Assembly: GCA_964639245.1 (NCBI GenBank)
Contig: CAZXCU010000024.1
Location: forward strand, 1 to 56,501
Source of the DNA: SB15 sp964639245
Lineage (GTDB): Bacteria > Chloroflexota > Anaerolineae > Aggregatilineales > J027
Direction: 5' to 3'
DNA: 56,501 nt
The stretch's first letter is position 1, and each line of letters opens with the position of its first letter. A program made the translations under genes and the position numbers. Under the pieces are notes generated by a model, which saw only the letters and a program-made list of their open reading frames with translations, searched no databases and was not told the origin of the DNA. This document shows, piece after piece, positions 18,197-25,515 of the stretch.

Positions 18197-19351
18197 ATGA
18201 ATTTTGACCTAACCGATGAACAGCGCATGTACCATGAAGCGGTGCGAAATTTCTGCCAGAAAGAAATCGCCCCCTATGCCGACGAAGTGGATAAAACAGG
18301 CGAAATGCGCTGGGAAGCCATCCGCAAAATGCCCGAATTAGGACTGACAGGCATGATGGTCGAAGAAAAATATGGCGGGGCGGCGCTGGATACGGTCAGT
18401 GTGGCGCTAGCGATTGAGGAAATCGGCAAAGCGTGTGGGTCAACCGGACTTTCGCTAGCTGCCCATAATGGCTTGGGGTGTGGGCCAATTGCTCGGTGGG
18501 GAACCCCCGAACAAAAAGAAAAATTCCTCCCCCAATTGACCAGTGGTGAACATCTTGGCGCATTGGCGTTGACCGAACCCAATGCGGGATCCGATTTGGC
18601 AGGCGGGGTGCGAACCATGGCACATCAAGAGGGCGATAGTTGGGTGATTAACGGTCACAAGGCATGGATTACCAATCCGAAATATGCCCCCGTGATTACC
18701 GTTCTCTGCCGTACCGATGCCGAAGCTGGCACACGCGGTTTTACTATGATTTTAGTCGAACCAGACCGCCAAGGGGTGACTCTCCACAAGCCAGAAGCCA
18801 AAATGGGCTTAAAAGGCTCTCCCACCCAGCAGATTACTTTTGAAAATGTGCGTGTCCCCCTAACCAATACGCTTGGTGAAGTGGGCAAAGGCTTTCACCA
18901 GACCATGCAAACCTTGGATGGCGGACGGATTACCATTGGGGCGTTGAGCGTGGGTTTAGCCCAGGCTGCCTATGAAGCCTCCTTGCGATATGCCCAACAG
19001 CGCGAAGCCTTTGGCAAACCGATTGCCCAATATCAGGCGATTCAGTGGATGATTGCCGATGCCGAAGTGGAAATTGAAGCAGCACGCACGCTGGTCATGA
19101 AAGCAGCATGGCTGAAGGACGAAGGGCGCGATTTCACCAAACTTGCCGCGATTGCCAAACTCAAAGCCTCCGAAGTGGCAGAAAAAGTCTGCTTCAACGC
19201 CATTCAAATTCACGGCTCTTATGGCTATAGCGCTGAATTCCCCGTAGAGCGCATTTACCGTGACCAGCGTTTGATGACGATTGGTGAAGGCACAAGCGAA
19301 GTGCTGCGGATGGTCATTTCGCGGCGGGCGTTTCAAGAGTATGGGATGTAA
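18197..19351 (+). CDS. Acyl-CoA dehydrogenase
   Basis: FAD enzyme that introduces the alpha-beta double bond into acyl-CoA and passes electrons to electron-transfer flavoprotein. 384 residues, the typical short-chain or butyryl type length. Visible motifs: NFDLTDEQ at the start, ALTEPNAGSDLAG in the FAD-binding middle domain, ADAEVEIEAAR in the C-terminal helical domain, and IGEGTSEV with the catalytic Glu at 364. ATG 18197 follows GGGAG at about 9 bases. No etfAB genes are nearby. With the divergent acyl-CoA synthetase it can form the first two steps of beta-oxidation; the crotonase-family gene at 6205 could supply the next. Confidence 0.95.
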   Translation: MNFDLTDEQRMYHEAVRNFCQKEIAPYADEVDKTGEMRWEAIRKMPELGLTGMMVEEKYGGAALDTVSVALAIEEIGKACGSTGLSLAAHNGLGCGPIARWGTPEQKEKFLPQLTSGEHLGALALTEPNAGSDLAGGVRTMAHQEGDSWVINGHKAWITNPKYAPVITVLCRTDAEAGTRGFTMILVEPDRQGVTLHKPEAKMGLKGSPTQQITFENVRVPLTNTLGEVGKGFHQTMQTLDGGRITIGALSVGLAQAAYEASLRYAQQREAFGKPIAQYQAIQWMIADAEVEIEAARTLVMKAAWLKDEGRDFTKLAAIAKLKASEVAEKVCFNAIQIHGSYGYSAEFPVERIYRDQRLMTIGEGTSEVLRMVISRRAFQEYGM

Positions 19352-19357
19352 ACAACA

Positions 19358-19383
19358 GTACGGGCGGTTTATACGCCGCCCAT
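19358..19383. repeat. Dispersed gene-end palindrome, copy 1
   Basis: GTACGGGCGG followed by TTTATACG and CCGCCCAT forms a hairpin between the convergent acyl-CoA dehydrogenase and ABC ATPase genes, overlapping the ATPase stop codon. It shares the GTACGGGCGGG core (reverse-complement reading) with copies at 21493 and 52379. Confidence 0.55.
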
Positions 19384-20370
19384 CGTTGCTTGATTTTCTC
19401 GAATTTTTAATGCAGCTATCACAGAGGCAACTGAGTCGTGAATCTGCTTTTCTGAGAGATGTAAATACCAGCCCTCATCTACAACTTCGACACAGGGGGG
19501 TATCCTGTCATTTTCAATCACTTCGTATCCTATCCGTTCAAGAGCGCGGCGTGTCCAGATCGCTCTCAGGCCATCGCCCAACAAGCCGATTTGCCCAATT
19601 TGGTGGTGATGCACGCGAAATGTGCCTATCTGCGGGTCAAATTCCACACCTTCACTGTGAAAAGCTGCTTCAAACGCCCCGCTTAAGACCAGATCTTCCG
19701 GCGCGCCGACTTGAATTTGTCCCTGCGCGGAAAGTAGCCAGAGTTTATCCGCGCTGCGTAAGGCCAACTCTAAATCGTGCGTGGAGAGCAAAATCGCACA
19801 GGCCGTCTCATGGGCTAGTTTTCGCAGGGTTCGCATAATTTCGACACGGCGGGGCAAATCCAGAAAAGCGGTTGGCTCATCGAGCAAAATCAGGTGGGGT
19901 TCCTGTGCCAATGCGCGTGCAATCATGATTTTTTGCCGTTCGCCGTCACTCATTTCATTAACCGGACGGGCAGCTAGCAACTTTGCCCCTACCGATTCAA
20001 TCGCCCACTGGATAATTTTTTCATCCTGTTCGCTCAGCCGTCCTGACCAGTTGGTATAGGGATAGCGTCCCAGCGCCACGACTTCATAACCGGACAAATG
20101 GTTGGCTTCCGGGCGTTCAGTCAGCACAATGCTTAACTGTGTGGCGAGTTCATGCGGTTTATAGCTTTGGAGCGGTTTGCCCATCAGGTCAATGTGTCCG
20201 GCTAAGGATGGCTGCATGGCGGCAAGCGTTCGCATGAGCGTCGATTTTCCCGCCCCGTTTGCTCCTAGCAGGCACACTAACTCACCCGCTTGGAGCGTTA
20301 CAGAAAGATCAGCCGCAACTATCCGCCGTTTATAGCCAATAGTGAGCTGATGTGTTTGTAAAACATTCAT
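19369..20370 (-). CDS. btuD: ABC transporter ATPase, cobalamin import
   Basis: Energises import through the adjacent permease. 333 residues. Walker A GANGAGKST is at 36-44, the signature appears as MSDGERQ (140-146), Walker B LILLDEP at 160-166, and the switch His is in STHDLE. The ABC domain ends near residue 250 and about 80 extra residues follow, with no motif I know. The start overlaps the permease stop as ATGA. Assignment to cobalamin rests on the riboswitch upstream of the operon; by sequence alone it is a FecE/BtuD/HmuV-type ATPase. Confidence 0.9.
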   Translation of the reverse strand: MNVLQTHQLTIGYKRRIVAADLSVTLQAGELVCLLGANGAGKSTLMRTLAAMQPSLAGHIDLMGKPLQSYKPHELATQLSIVLTERPEANHLSGYEVVALGRYPYTNWSGRLSEQDEKIIQWAIESVGAKLLAARPVNEMSDGERQKIMIARALAQEPHLILLDEPTAFLDLPRRVEIMRTLRKLAHETACAILLSTHDLELALRSADKLWLLSAQGQIQVGAPEDLVLSGAFEAAFHSEGVEFDPQIGTFRVHHHQIGQIGLLGDGLRAIWTRRALERIGYEVIENDRIPPCVEVVDEGWYLHLSEKQIHDSVASVIAALKIRENQATMGGV

Positions 20371-21464
20371 CCCGCAAAAGCTACTCTTAAACGGCGCTGG
20401 CGCAAAATCACCCATGTCACCACTGGCGCACCGATTAATGCGGTGACAGCATTTAAAGGTAACACAATCTGACTACCCGGTAAGGTGGCAATCATATCCG
20501 CACAAAGTGCCAAGCCTGCTCCCAGTAACATGCTGGCGGGTAGCAAAATCCGATGGTCGGATGTGCCGAACAAACTGCGGCATAAATGCGGCACCGCCAC
20601 ACCAATGAATCCGATGGGGCCACAAAACGCCGTAATCGTGCCAGCAAGCAGGGCGGTACTCAGAATGATAAAAAAACGGGTGCGTTGGACATGCACGCCC
20701 ATGCTGCGAGCATAACTTTCGCCCAACAGCAGTGCATTGAGGGGTTTGGCCTGTAGATACGCTAACAGTAATCCGATTACCACCGTCGGAGCGAAAATTT
20801 TCATCTGCGCCCATGTCACGGTGTCAAAACTGCCGAATGTCCAGTTGATATAGGCTTGAATACGGGCGGCGATACTAAAATACATCATCAAACTTACCAT
20901 TGCCCCCGTGGCATAGCCGAACATTAAACCAATAATGAGCAATGTCACTGTATTTTGAACGCGCTGGGCGACCAGCAAGACAATCAACAAAGCCAGTAGC
21001 GATCCCAAACTGGCTGCCATGACCGTGGTAACATTTCCTGCAAGACTCAATCCCGCAATCAGCGTCGCACCGATTGTCCCCGCCGAAAGCACGACCAGCG
21101 CCACCCCCAAACTCGCGCCGGAACTCACCCCCAAGACAAATGGGTCAGCCAGTGGATTGCGAAACAGGGTTTGCATTTGCAAGCCGCATACACTTAAAGC
21201 GGCTCCCGCGCCTATGGCTGTGAGCGCTTTGGGCAAGCGAAATTTTAAAATAATGGTGTTCCAGATGGTTTTGTCTGCTTCGCCACCCAGCAGCACCCGC
21301 ACAATATTATCGAGCGGGATTTCCACCGACCCTAGTGAGATATTCAATAAAAACAGGGCAACGACTCCCATAACCAGCAGCACCAGAATCAACCCTTGGA
21401 CACTCGATTGAGGCTGTGCGGTGCTGTGGGTGCGGAGCTTGACTCCGCCTAATGAAATATTCAT
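20367..21464 (-). CDS. btuC: FecCD-family permease, cobalamin import
   Basis: Integral membrane permease of a type II ABC importer, 365 residues with about ten membrane helices. The family motif GLQMQTLFRNPLADPFVLG and SGASLG near residue 110, and GPIGFIGVAVPHLCR towards the C-terminus, are present. The ATG follows GGAAAG. It is translationally coupled to the ATPase by a 4-base overlap and lies 58 bp downstream of the binding protein; that gap holds a palindrome. The riboswitch indicates B12 or another corrinoid as substrate. Confidence 0.93.
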   Translation of the reverse strand: MNISLGGVKLRTHSTAQPQSSVQGLILVLLVMGVVALFLLNISLGSVEIPLDNIVRVLLGGEADKTIWNTIILKFRLPKALTAIGAGAALSVCGLQMQTLFRNPLADPFVLGVSSGASLGVALVVLSAGTIGATLIAGLSLAGNVTTVMAASLGSLLALLIVLLVAQRVQNTVTLLIIGLMFGYATGAMVSLMMYFSIAARIQAYINWTFGSFDTVTWAQMKIFAPTVVIGLLLAYLQAKPLNALLLGESYARSMGVHVQRTRFFIILSTALLAGTITAFCGPIGFIGVAVPHLCRSLFGTSDHRILLPASMLLGAGLALCADMIATLPGSQIVLPLNAVTALIGAPVVTWVILRQRRLRVAFAG

Positions 21465-21492
21465 GTTGTCTTTCCCATACTATCAGCAAAAA

Positions 21493-21517
21493 GGACGGGC
21501 ATAGACCCGCCCATACC
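21493..21517. repeat. Dispersed gene-end palindrome, copy 2
   Basis: GGACGGG (21493-21499) and CCCGCCC (21506-21512) pair with one mismatch around CATAGA, followed by ATACC. The sequence is nearly the same as 52379-52403. It sits between the binding-protein and permease genes and could stabilise the upstream mRNA segment. Confidence 0.6.
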
Positions 21518-21522
21518 GTTGG

Positions 21523-22713
21523 TTAATCTAATTGGCGGTAGTAATACAATTCATGGTCAGGTAGCAACTCAGGATGAAAAATGGCAATCATATCCGCCAG
21601 CACAAAATCGGGATGAATAACCCCCGATTCATAATAATCATTGCCAAGATTTTCATTCTCACGAGCATTGTTGTTGTAGACGCTACCATTCTGGAAAGCA
21701 CCAAATTCAGCAAAACGTTCATCTTCGGCAAGCGCGGCTTCCAAACTGCTCCAGAAGCCTGTGTTCAACCAGAAATCCGCTTCGACTGCTTTTTCCAGCA
21801 CGACCTCAAAATCGAAGGGTACACCTCCGGTGGATTCTTCATCAGCCCAGAGATAATTTGCCCCAGCATCCTCAAAATATTGGGCGACATAGCTTTGCCC
21901 GCCCGGCACAAACCAATCGCCGTCAAAGGGTACACCCGCAAACACGGTAGGTTTTTCGTCGTCAGGAATAGCGGCGGTTAAGGTCAGCAGGTCGTTATAG
22001 CGTGTCACCAACCCATCAAAATAGGCATTAGCGGCAGATTCTTGATTAAAAAACAGCGCTGTAAATTTAATCCATTCTGCTTGTCCCAACGGTTCATATT
22101 CAAGGTATTCGGCATTCAACGCGACATGGATGCCTGCATCCAATAAAATCGGATGCGAGTCGTATTCCGGCAAACCCGACGCATAAGCAATCACCAGATC
22201 GGGGTCTAAATCGAGCGTGATTTCAATATTAATATTTGCGCCCTGTCCCAAATCAACCAGCGCATCTGCCGCGAATCTTTCCTGCACTTCGGGTGTATTG
22301 GTGGACAGCACAGAATAGGAGTCAATCCCTACCAGCCGATCAATCACCCCAAGCTCTACAAAATGTGGCAGGTAGGTCGTCGAAAGTGCGGCAGCCTGTT
22401 GGACAGGCACTTCAATGACCTGTGTGGTTTCATCAAATCCTTCTGGAATGGGGGTTCCACACTGCACCAGCACATATTCAAAGGGTTCGGTTGCACCTAC
22501 CCATGGCGACAGCACCCGCACGACTTTATAGTGATTGAAATAATCCACCTCAAAACCCTGTGCGATGTCGACGCTCATTTTTTCAGGGAAATAGTCCACC
22601 GATTCATCGTAATTTTCGACACAACCCTCTGTGAGATTGGTGTCCTGTGCGCGGGTAGAAAACGGAATGAGCATCAAAACAAACACGAACAACAGCGAAA
22701 ACTTCTTGACCAT
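21523..22713 (-). CDS. btuF: ABC transporter substrate-binding protein, cobalamin import
   Basis: Captures the substrate outside the cell and delivers it to the permease. 396 residues. A classical signal peptide (about 1-22, hydrophobic FSLLFVFVLMLIPF, cut after TRA) is followed by two periplasmic-binding lobes of the FepB/BtuF cluster; the first holds VGIDSYSVLS and the pattern DLDPDLVIAY. No lipobox Cys follows the signal, which is unusual for a bacterium without an outer membrane, where such proteins are normally lipid-anchored. ATG 22713 follows GAGGAG at 7 bases. It is the first gene of the operon behind the cobalamin riboswitch. The substrate is inferred from the riboswitch. Confidence 0.88.
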   Translation of the reverse strand: MVKKFSLLFVFVLMLIPFSTRAQDTNLTEGCVENYDESVDYFPEKMSVDIAQGFEVDYFNHYKVVRVLSPWVGATEPFEYVLVQCGTPIPEGFDETTQVIEVPVQQAAALSTTYLPHFVELGVIDRLVGIDSYSVLSTNTPEVQERFAADALVDLGQGANINIEITLDLDPDLVIAYASGLPEYDSHPILLDAGIHVALNAEYLEYEPLGQAEWIKFTALFFNQESAANAYFDGLVTRYNDLLTLTAAIPDDEKPTVFAGVPFDGDWFVPGGQSYVAQYFEDAGANYLWADEESTGGVPFDFEVVLEKAVEADFWLNTGFWSSLEAALAEDERFAEFGAFQNGSVYNNNARENENLGNDYYESGVIHPDFVLADMIAIFHPELLPDHELYYYRQLD

Positions 22714-22790
22714 TCGATAACTCCTCTTTAGTGAATATTCTGTGGATGTGTTATCTGTGGCGTAAGAGTGGCGAAGGCAAAAGTCCCTAA

Positions 22791-22823
22791 AAACAAAAAA
22801 ACGGCACTGTGGGGCAGGCCGTT
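22791..22823 (-). terminator. Riboswitch-controlled terminator
   Basis: On the minus strand AACGGC (22823-22818) pairs with GCCGTT (22805-22800), with a further CTG/CAG pair inside, followed by a T-rich tract (22799-22791). It stands between the riboswitch core and the binding-protein start. This indicates control by transcription termination. Confidence 0.8.
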
Positions 22824-22879
22824 GGTACAGGGAAATTTTGCCGATGGCAAACTGTACGCTTGAGCCCCTTGATCCACGA

Positions 22880-23030
22880 AGGTGGCAGCTAGCAAATTGG
22901 CTGTGAGGGCGGGTCATCGGGCTTCTCAGAATGAGTTACCGTTGCGGGTCAGCGCCGGACTTTCACCGGACTTCCCCCATTGTGTGCTTTGCATCCGGGC
23001 AAATGCACACCCTAACAGCGCCATCAGGAT
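22880..23030 (-). ncRNA. Cobalamin riboswitch
   Basis: The minus strand carries the conserved core in order: GGGGAAGTCCGGTGAAAGT (around 22978-22960), then GCGCTGACCCGCAACGGTA (the B12 box, around 22955-22937), then GAAGCCCGATGACCCGCC (around 22926-22909). This matches the cobalamin riboswitch family. Binding of adenosyl- or another cobalamin would favour the terminator at 22791-22823 and reduce expression of the importer. Outer boundaries are approximate. Confidence 0.95.
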
Positions 23031-23103
23031 AGCACAAAATTAGAACAACCGTCAAGAAATTGGGTACACTCAAAACACGCTTGCGAACAAAGGAAAAATA
23101 TTA

Positions 23104-24087
23104 ATGAAAGCCCTTGTATGTCGAGAATTTGGCAGTCCGTCTGTCTTGACAGTAGAAGAAATTGCTAGCCCACCCCCCTTAGAAGGCGAAGTCAAAATCG
23201 CGGTGCGTGCTTGCGGGGTGAACTTTGCCGATATTGTTATGGTCAAAGGCGACTATCAGGTCAAACCGCCTTTTCCCTTTAGTCCCGGCTTGGAAGTCGC
23301 AGGTGAAATCGCGGCGGTGGGCAAAAGGGTCACCCATCTTAAAGAAGGCGATTCTGTGATCGGGTTGTGCAATTACGGGGGATACGCCGAAGAAGTCAAT
23401 GCCCCGGCGGTGATGGTCATGCCCATGCCTGCGGGTATGGATTTTGTGACTGGCGCAGCTTTCCCCATCGCCTATGGTACATCGCACATCGCCTTAACTC
23501 ATCGGGGCAATTTAAAAGCGGGTGAAACATTGCTGGTTGGGGGCGCAAGCGGCGGAGTCGGCCTGACTGCCGTAGAACTGGGTAAAGTCTTGGGTGCGGT
23601 GGTGATTGCAGCGGCCAGTTCGGATGAAAAATTGGAATTGCCAAAAAAACGCGGGGCAGATTTTACCCTCAATTACACCACAGAAAATCTTCGCCAGCGT
23701 ATCAAAGCCATCACAGGCGGGGATGGGGTGGATGTCATTTACGACCCCATAGGCGGTGAATTTTTTAACCAAGCCATGCGCGTGATCAAATGGGAGGGGC
23801 GGATGCTGGTCATCGGGTTTGCGAGTGGGCAAATTCCCGAAATGGCAGTGAATCGGCTGTTGGTGAAAAACTGTGCCGTGCTGGGGGTCTATTGGGGTGC
23901 ATACGCCTTCAACAACCCATCCGTTCTTTTTGACTCTATGCGAACCCTGTTTGAACTTTATGAACGTGGCAAACTCCAGCCACAGGTCACACAAACCTAT
24001 CCGCTTGAAAACACGGTAGCGGCGCTAAACGCCATGCTCAACCGTCAATCGACTGGAAAATTAGTTATTACGATGGGAGCAGGATAA
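23104..24087 (+). CDS. NADPH:quinone oxidoreductase-like medium-chain reductase (zinc-free)
   Basis: 327 residues of the medium-chain dehydrogenase/reductase superfamily, quinone-oxidoreductase branch. Visible are the N-terminal catalytic domain with CGVNFADIVMVKG (about 38-50) and PFSPGLEVAGE, then the Rossmann motif VGGASGGVG (145-153) and GGDGVDVIYDPIGG. The zinc ligands of alcohol dehydrogenases are absent. These enzymes reduce quinones, enones or enoyl-CoA with NADPH. AAAGGA precedes the ATG. The stop codon directly abuts the start of the next gene, so the two form an operon. The substrate is unknown. Confidence 0.92.
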   Translation: MKALVCREFGSPSVLTVEEIASPPPLEGEVKIAVRACGVNFADIVMVKGDYQVKPPFPFSPGLEVAGEIAAVGKRVTHLKEGDSVIGLCNYGGYAEEVNAPAVMVMPMPAGMDFVTGAAFPIAYGTSHIALTHRGNLKAGETLLVGGASGGVGLTAVELGKVLGAVVIAAASSDEKLELPKKRGADFTLNYTTENLRQRIKAITGGDGVDVIYDPIGGEFFNQAMRVIKWEGRMLVIGFASGQIPEMAVNRLLVKNCAVLGVYWGAYAFNNPSVLFDSMRTLFELYERGKLQPQVTQTYPLENTVAALNAMLNRQSTGKLVITMGAG

Positions 24088-25158
24088 ATGATCAAAGTTG
24101 GGATTGTGGGAACAAGCTGGTGGGCAGACGAAATGTACTTGCCTGCTTTGAAAAACCATCCTCACGGTCAGATTCATGCCGTGTGTGGACGAGACGCAGA
24201 TAAAACCCGTCAATTTGCTGAAAAATGGGATATTCCGTTTTTTTATACCGATTATCGAGAACTCATTGCGGGGGGGCAGGTCGAGGCGCTAATTGTGGCT
24301 TCCGTCAATGAAACCCACTATCCCATTTCGATGGCGGCATTAGACGCAGGGTTGCATGTCCTGTGCGAAAAACCATTGGCTGTCACCTATGCACAGGCGC
24401 AGGCAATGGCGGACAAAGCAAAATCGGCGGGGGTTAATACGATGGTTGCTTTTACCCACCGTTACATGCCCACTTCCCGCCATGTCAAACAACTTCTGGA
24501 TGAAGGGTATCTTGGCAAACCGTATACGCTCAATATGCGTTACTACAGTGGTGGCGCACGCAAAGCCGGCTATAAATGGAAAAATGATAAAGCGATGGCG
24601 GGCGCGGGTGTACTCTATGACTTAGGCGCGCATTGGCTGCATCTTGCACGCTGGTTTTATGGCGAAATTGTCGGTCTAAGTTGCTACATGGATGCCATTT
24701 TGCCCCACGAAGGCCATGAAAGCGCCGATGACATCAGCACGTTGACGGTTAAATTTGCCAATGGCGCGATGGGCATTTTAACGGTGGGGCGTTTAGGCTG
24801 GGAAGGCAACGCGCCCGGACAAATTCAGGAGATGGATTTTCACGGGTCAGATGGCACGCTCTATCATGTGATTGATTGGGACACGGTGCAGCAAATTCGC
24901 GGGGTCAAAGACAAACACATGGGCGTGCAGGAGATTCCCATTCCCGATTCGGTCTGGCAGGGCGCACGGCATGATACAGTGATGCACACCCGCGATGATG
25001 TTTTTTATACACAGGCGGTCATGGCGCGTGAATTTATCGAGGATATAGCGGCAGGTCGCCCCAGCTTTCCCGATTTTGCAGAAGGAGCGCGAGTCCAGCA
25101 GTTGATTGAGTTAGCGGTGAAAAGCGCGGAAAACGGGTGTAGCTGGGTAAACGGCTAA
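24088..25158 (+). CDS. Gfo/Idh/MocA-family oxidoreductase
   Basis: 356 residues; NAD(P)-dependent oxidoreductase usually acting on sugars, inositols or related hydroxyl compounds. The N-terminal Rossmann fold begins KVGIVGTSWWAD (3-14), the family motif EKPLA is at 94-98, and the C-terminal alpha/beta domain has a GAHWLH segment where the family keeps its catalytic His. The ATG follows the previous stop with no gap, and GGAGCAGG at the end of the preceding gene can serve as its ribosome-binding site. Pairing with a quinone-oxidoreductase-like gene suggests a small redox operon; the substrate is unknown. Confidence 0.92.
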   Translation: MIKVGIVGTSWWADEMYLPALKNHPHGQIHAVCGRDADKTRQFAEKWDIPFFYTDYRELIAGGQVEALIVASVNETHYPISMAALDAGLHVLCEKPLAVTYAQAQAMADKAKSAGVNTMVAFTHRYMPTSRHVKQLLDEGYLGKPYTLNMRYYSGGARKAGYKWKNDKAMAGAGVLYDLGAHWLHLARWFYGEIVGLSCYMDAILPHEGHESADDISTLTVKFANGAMGILTVGRLGWEGNAPGQIQEMDFHGSDGTLYHVIDWDTVQQIRGVKDKHMGVQEIPIPDSVWQGARHDTVMHTRDDVFYTQAVMAREFIEDIAAGRPSFPDFAEGARVQQLIELAVKSAENGCSWVNG

Positions 25159-25193
25159 ATTTTATCCTGACACTCTCCCTAGATAGATACGGA

Positions 25194-25355
25194 GGGCTAC
25201 TTGAAGTAACCTTCGGAAAATATTTGTAAAAACACGGACGCGATATATCACGTCCCTACGGGAAATCCACCCTAGCAAATTCGTAGGGACGGCATCTATG
25301 CCGTCCGACAAATTCTAAAACCTAACCGAAGGTTATTTTGAGTATCGGGTAGCCC
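25194..25355. repeat. Nested inverted-repeat element (MITE-like)
   Basis: This fills most of a 357-bp gap between genes. The outer ends GGGCTAC (25194-25200) and GTAGCCC (25349-25355), then TAACCTTCGG (25207-25216) and CCGAAGGTTA (25326-25335), are inverted. Inside, GGACG...CGTCC (25236-25255), CGTCCCTACG with CGTAGGGACG (25251-25260 and 25282-25291), and GGACGGCAT with ATGCCGTCC (25287-25295 and 25298-25306) form overlapping, mutually exclusive hairpins. It contains no gene. It looks like a non-autonomous mobile element or a large REP-type sequence. Confidence 0.75.
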
Positions 25356-25451
25356 CAAAACCCCTTCTCACATAGCGACCTTCTTCCTTGATGGCTATTT
25401 TTATGCGAGGTGTTTTTTGATACGATTCCCCTGATTCCACCGCTTGTTTGC

Positions 25452-25481
25452 TTGCACCGCCTTCCCTACATGGACTATAGT
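25452..25481 (+). promoter_or_regulatory. Promoter of the cyclase pair
   Basis: TTGCAC (25452-25457), an 18-base spacer and TATAGT (25476-25481), with a second weaker -10 overlapping (TAGAAT, 25483-25488). A five-codon reading frame ATG AGC CGG AGT TAG (25498-25512) lies just before the gene; its GGAG also serves as the Shine-Dalgarno sequence for ATG 25516. Confidence 0.6.
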
Positions 25482-25515
25482 ATAGAATTATTCACCCATG
25501 AGCCGGAGTTAGCCG

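Noticed and set aside
22741..22917. N-terminal extension of the substrate-binding protein
   Set aside because: The extended frame runs through the riboswitch terminator; a proper signal peptide and GAGGAG site mark ATG 22713 as the start.
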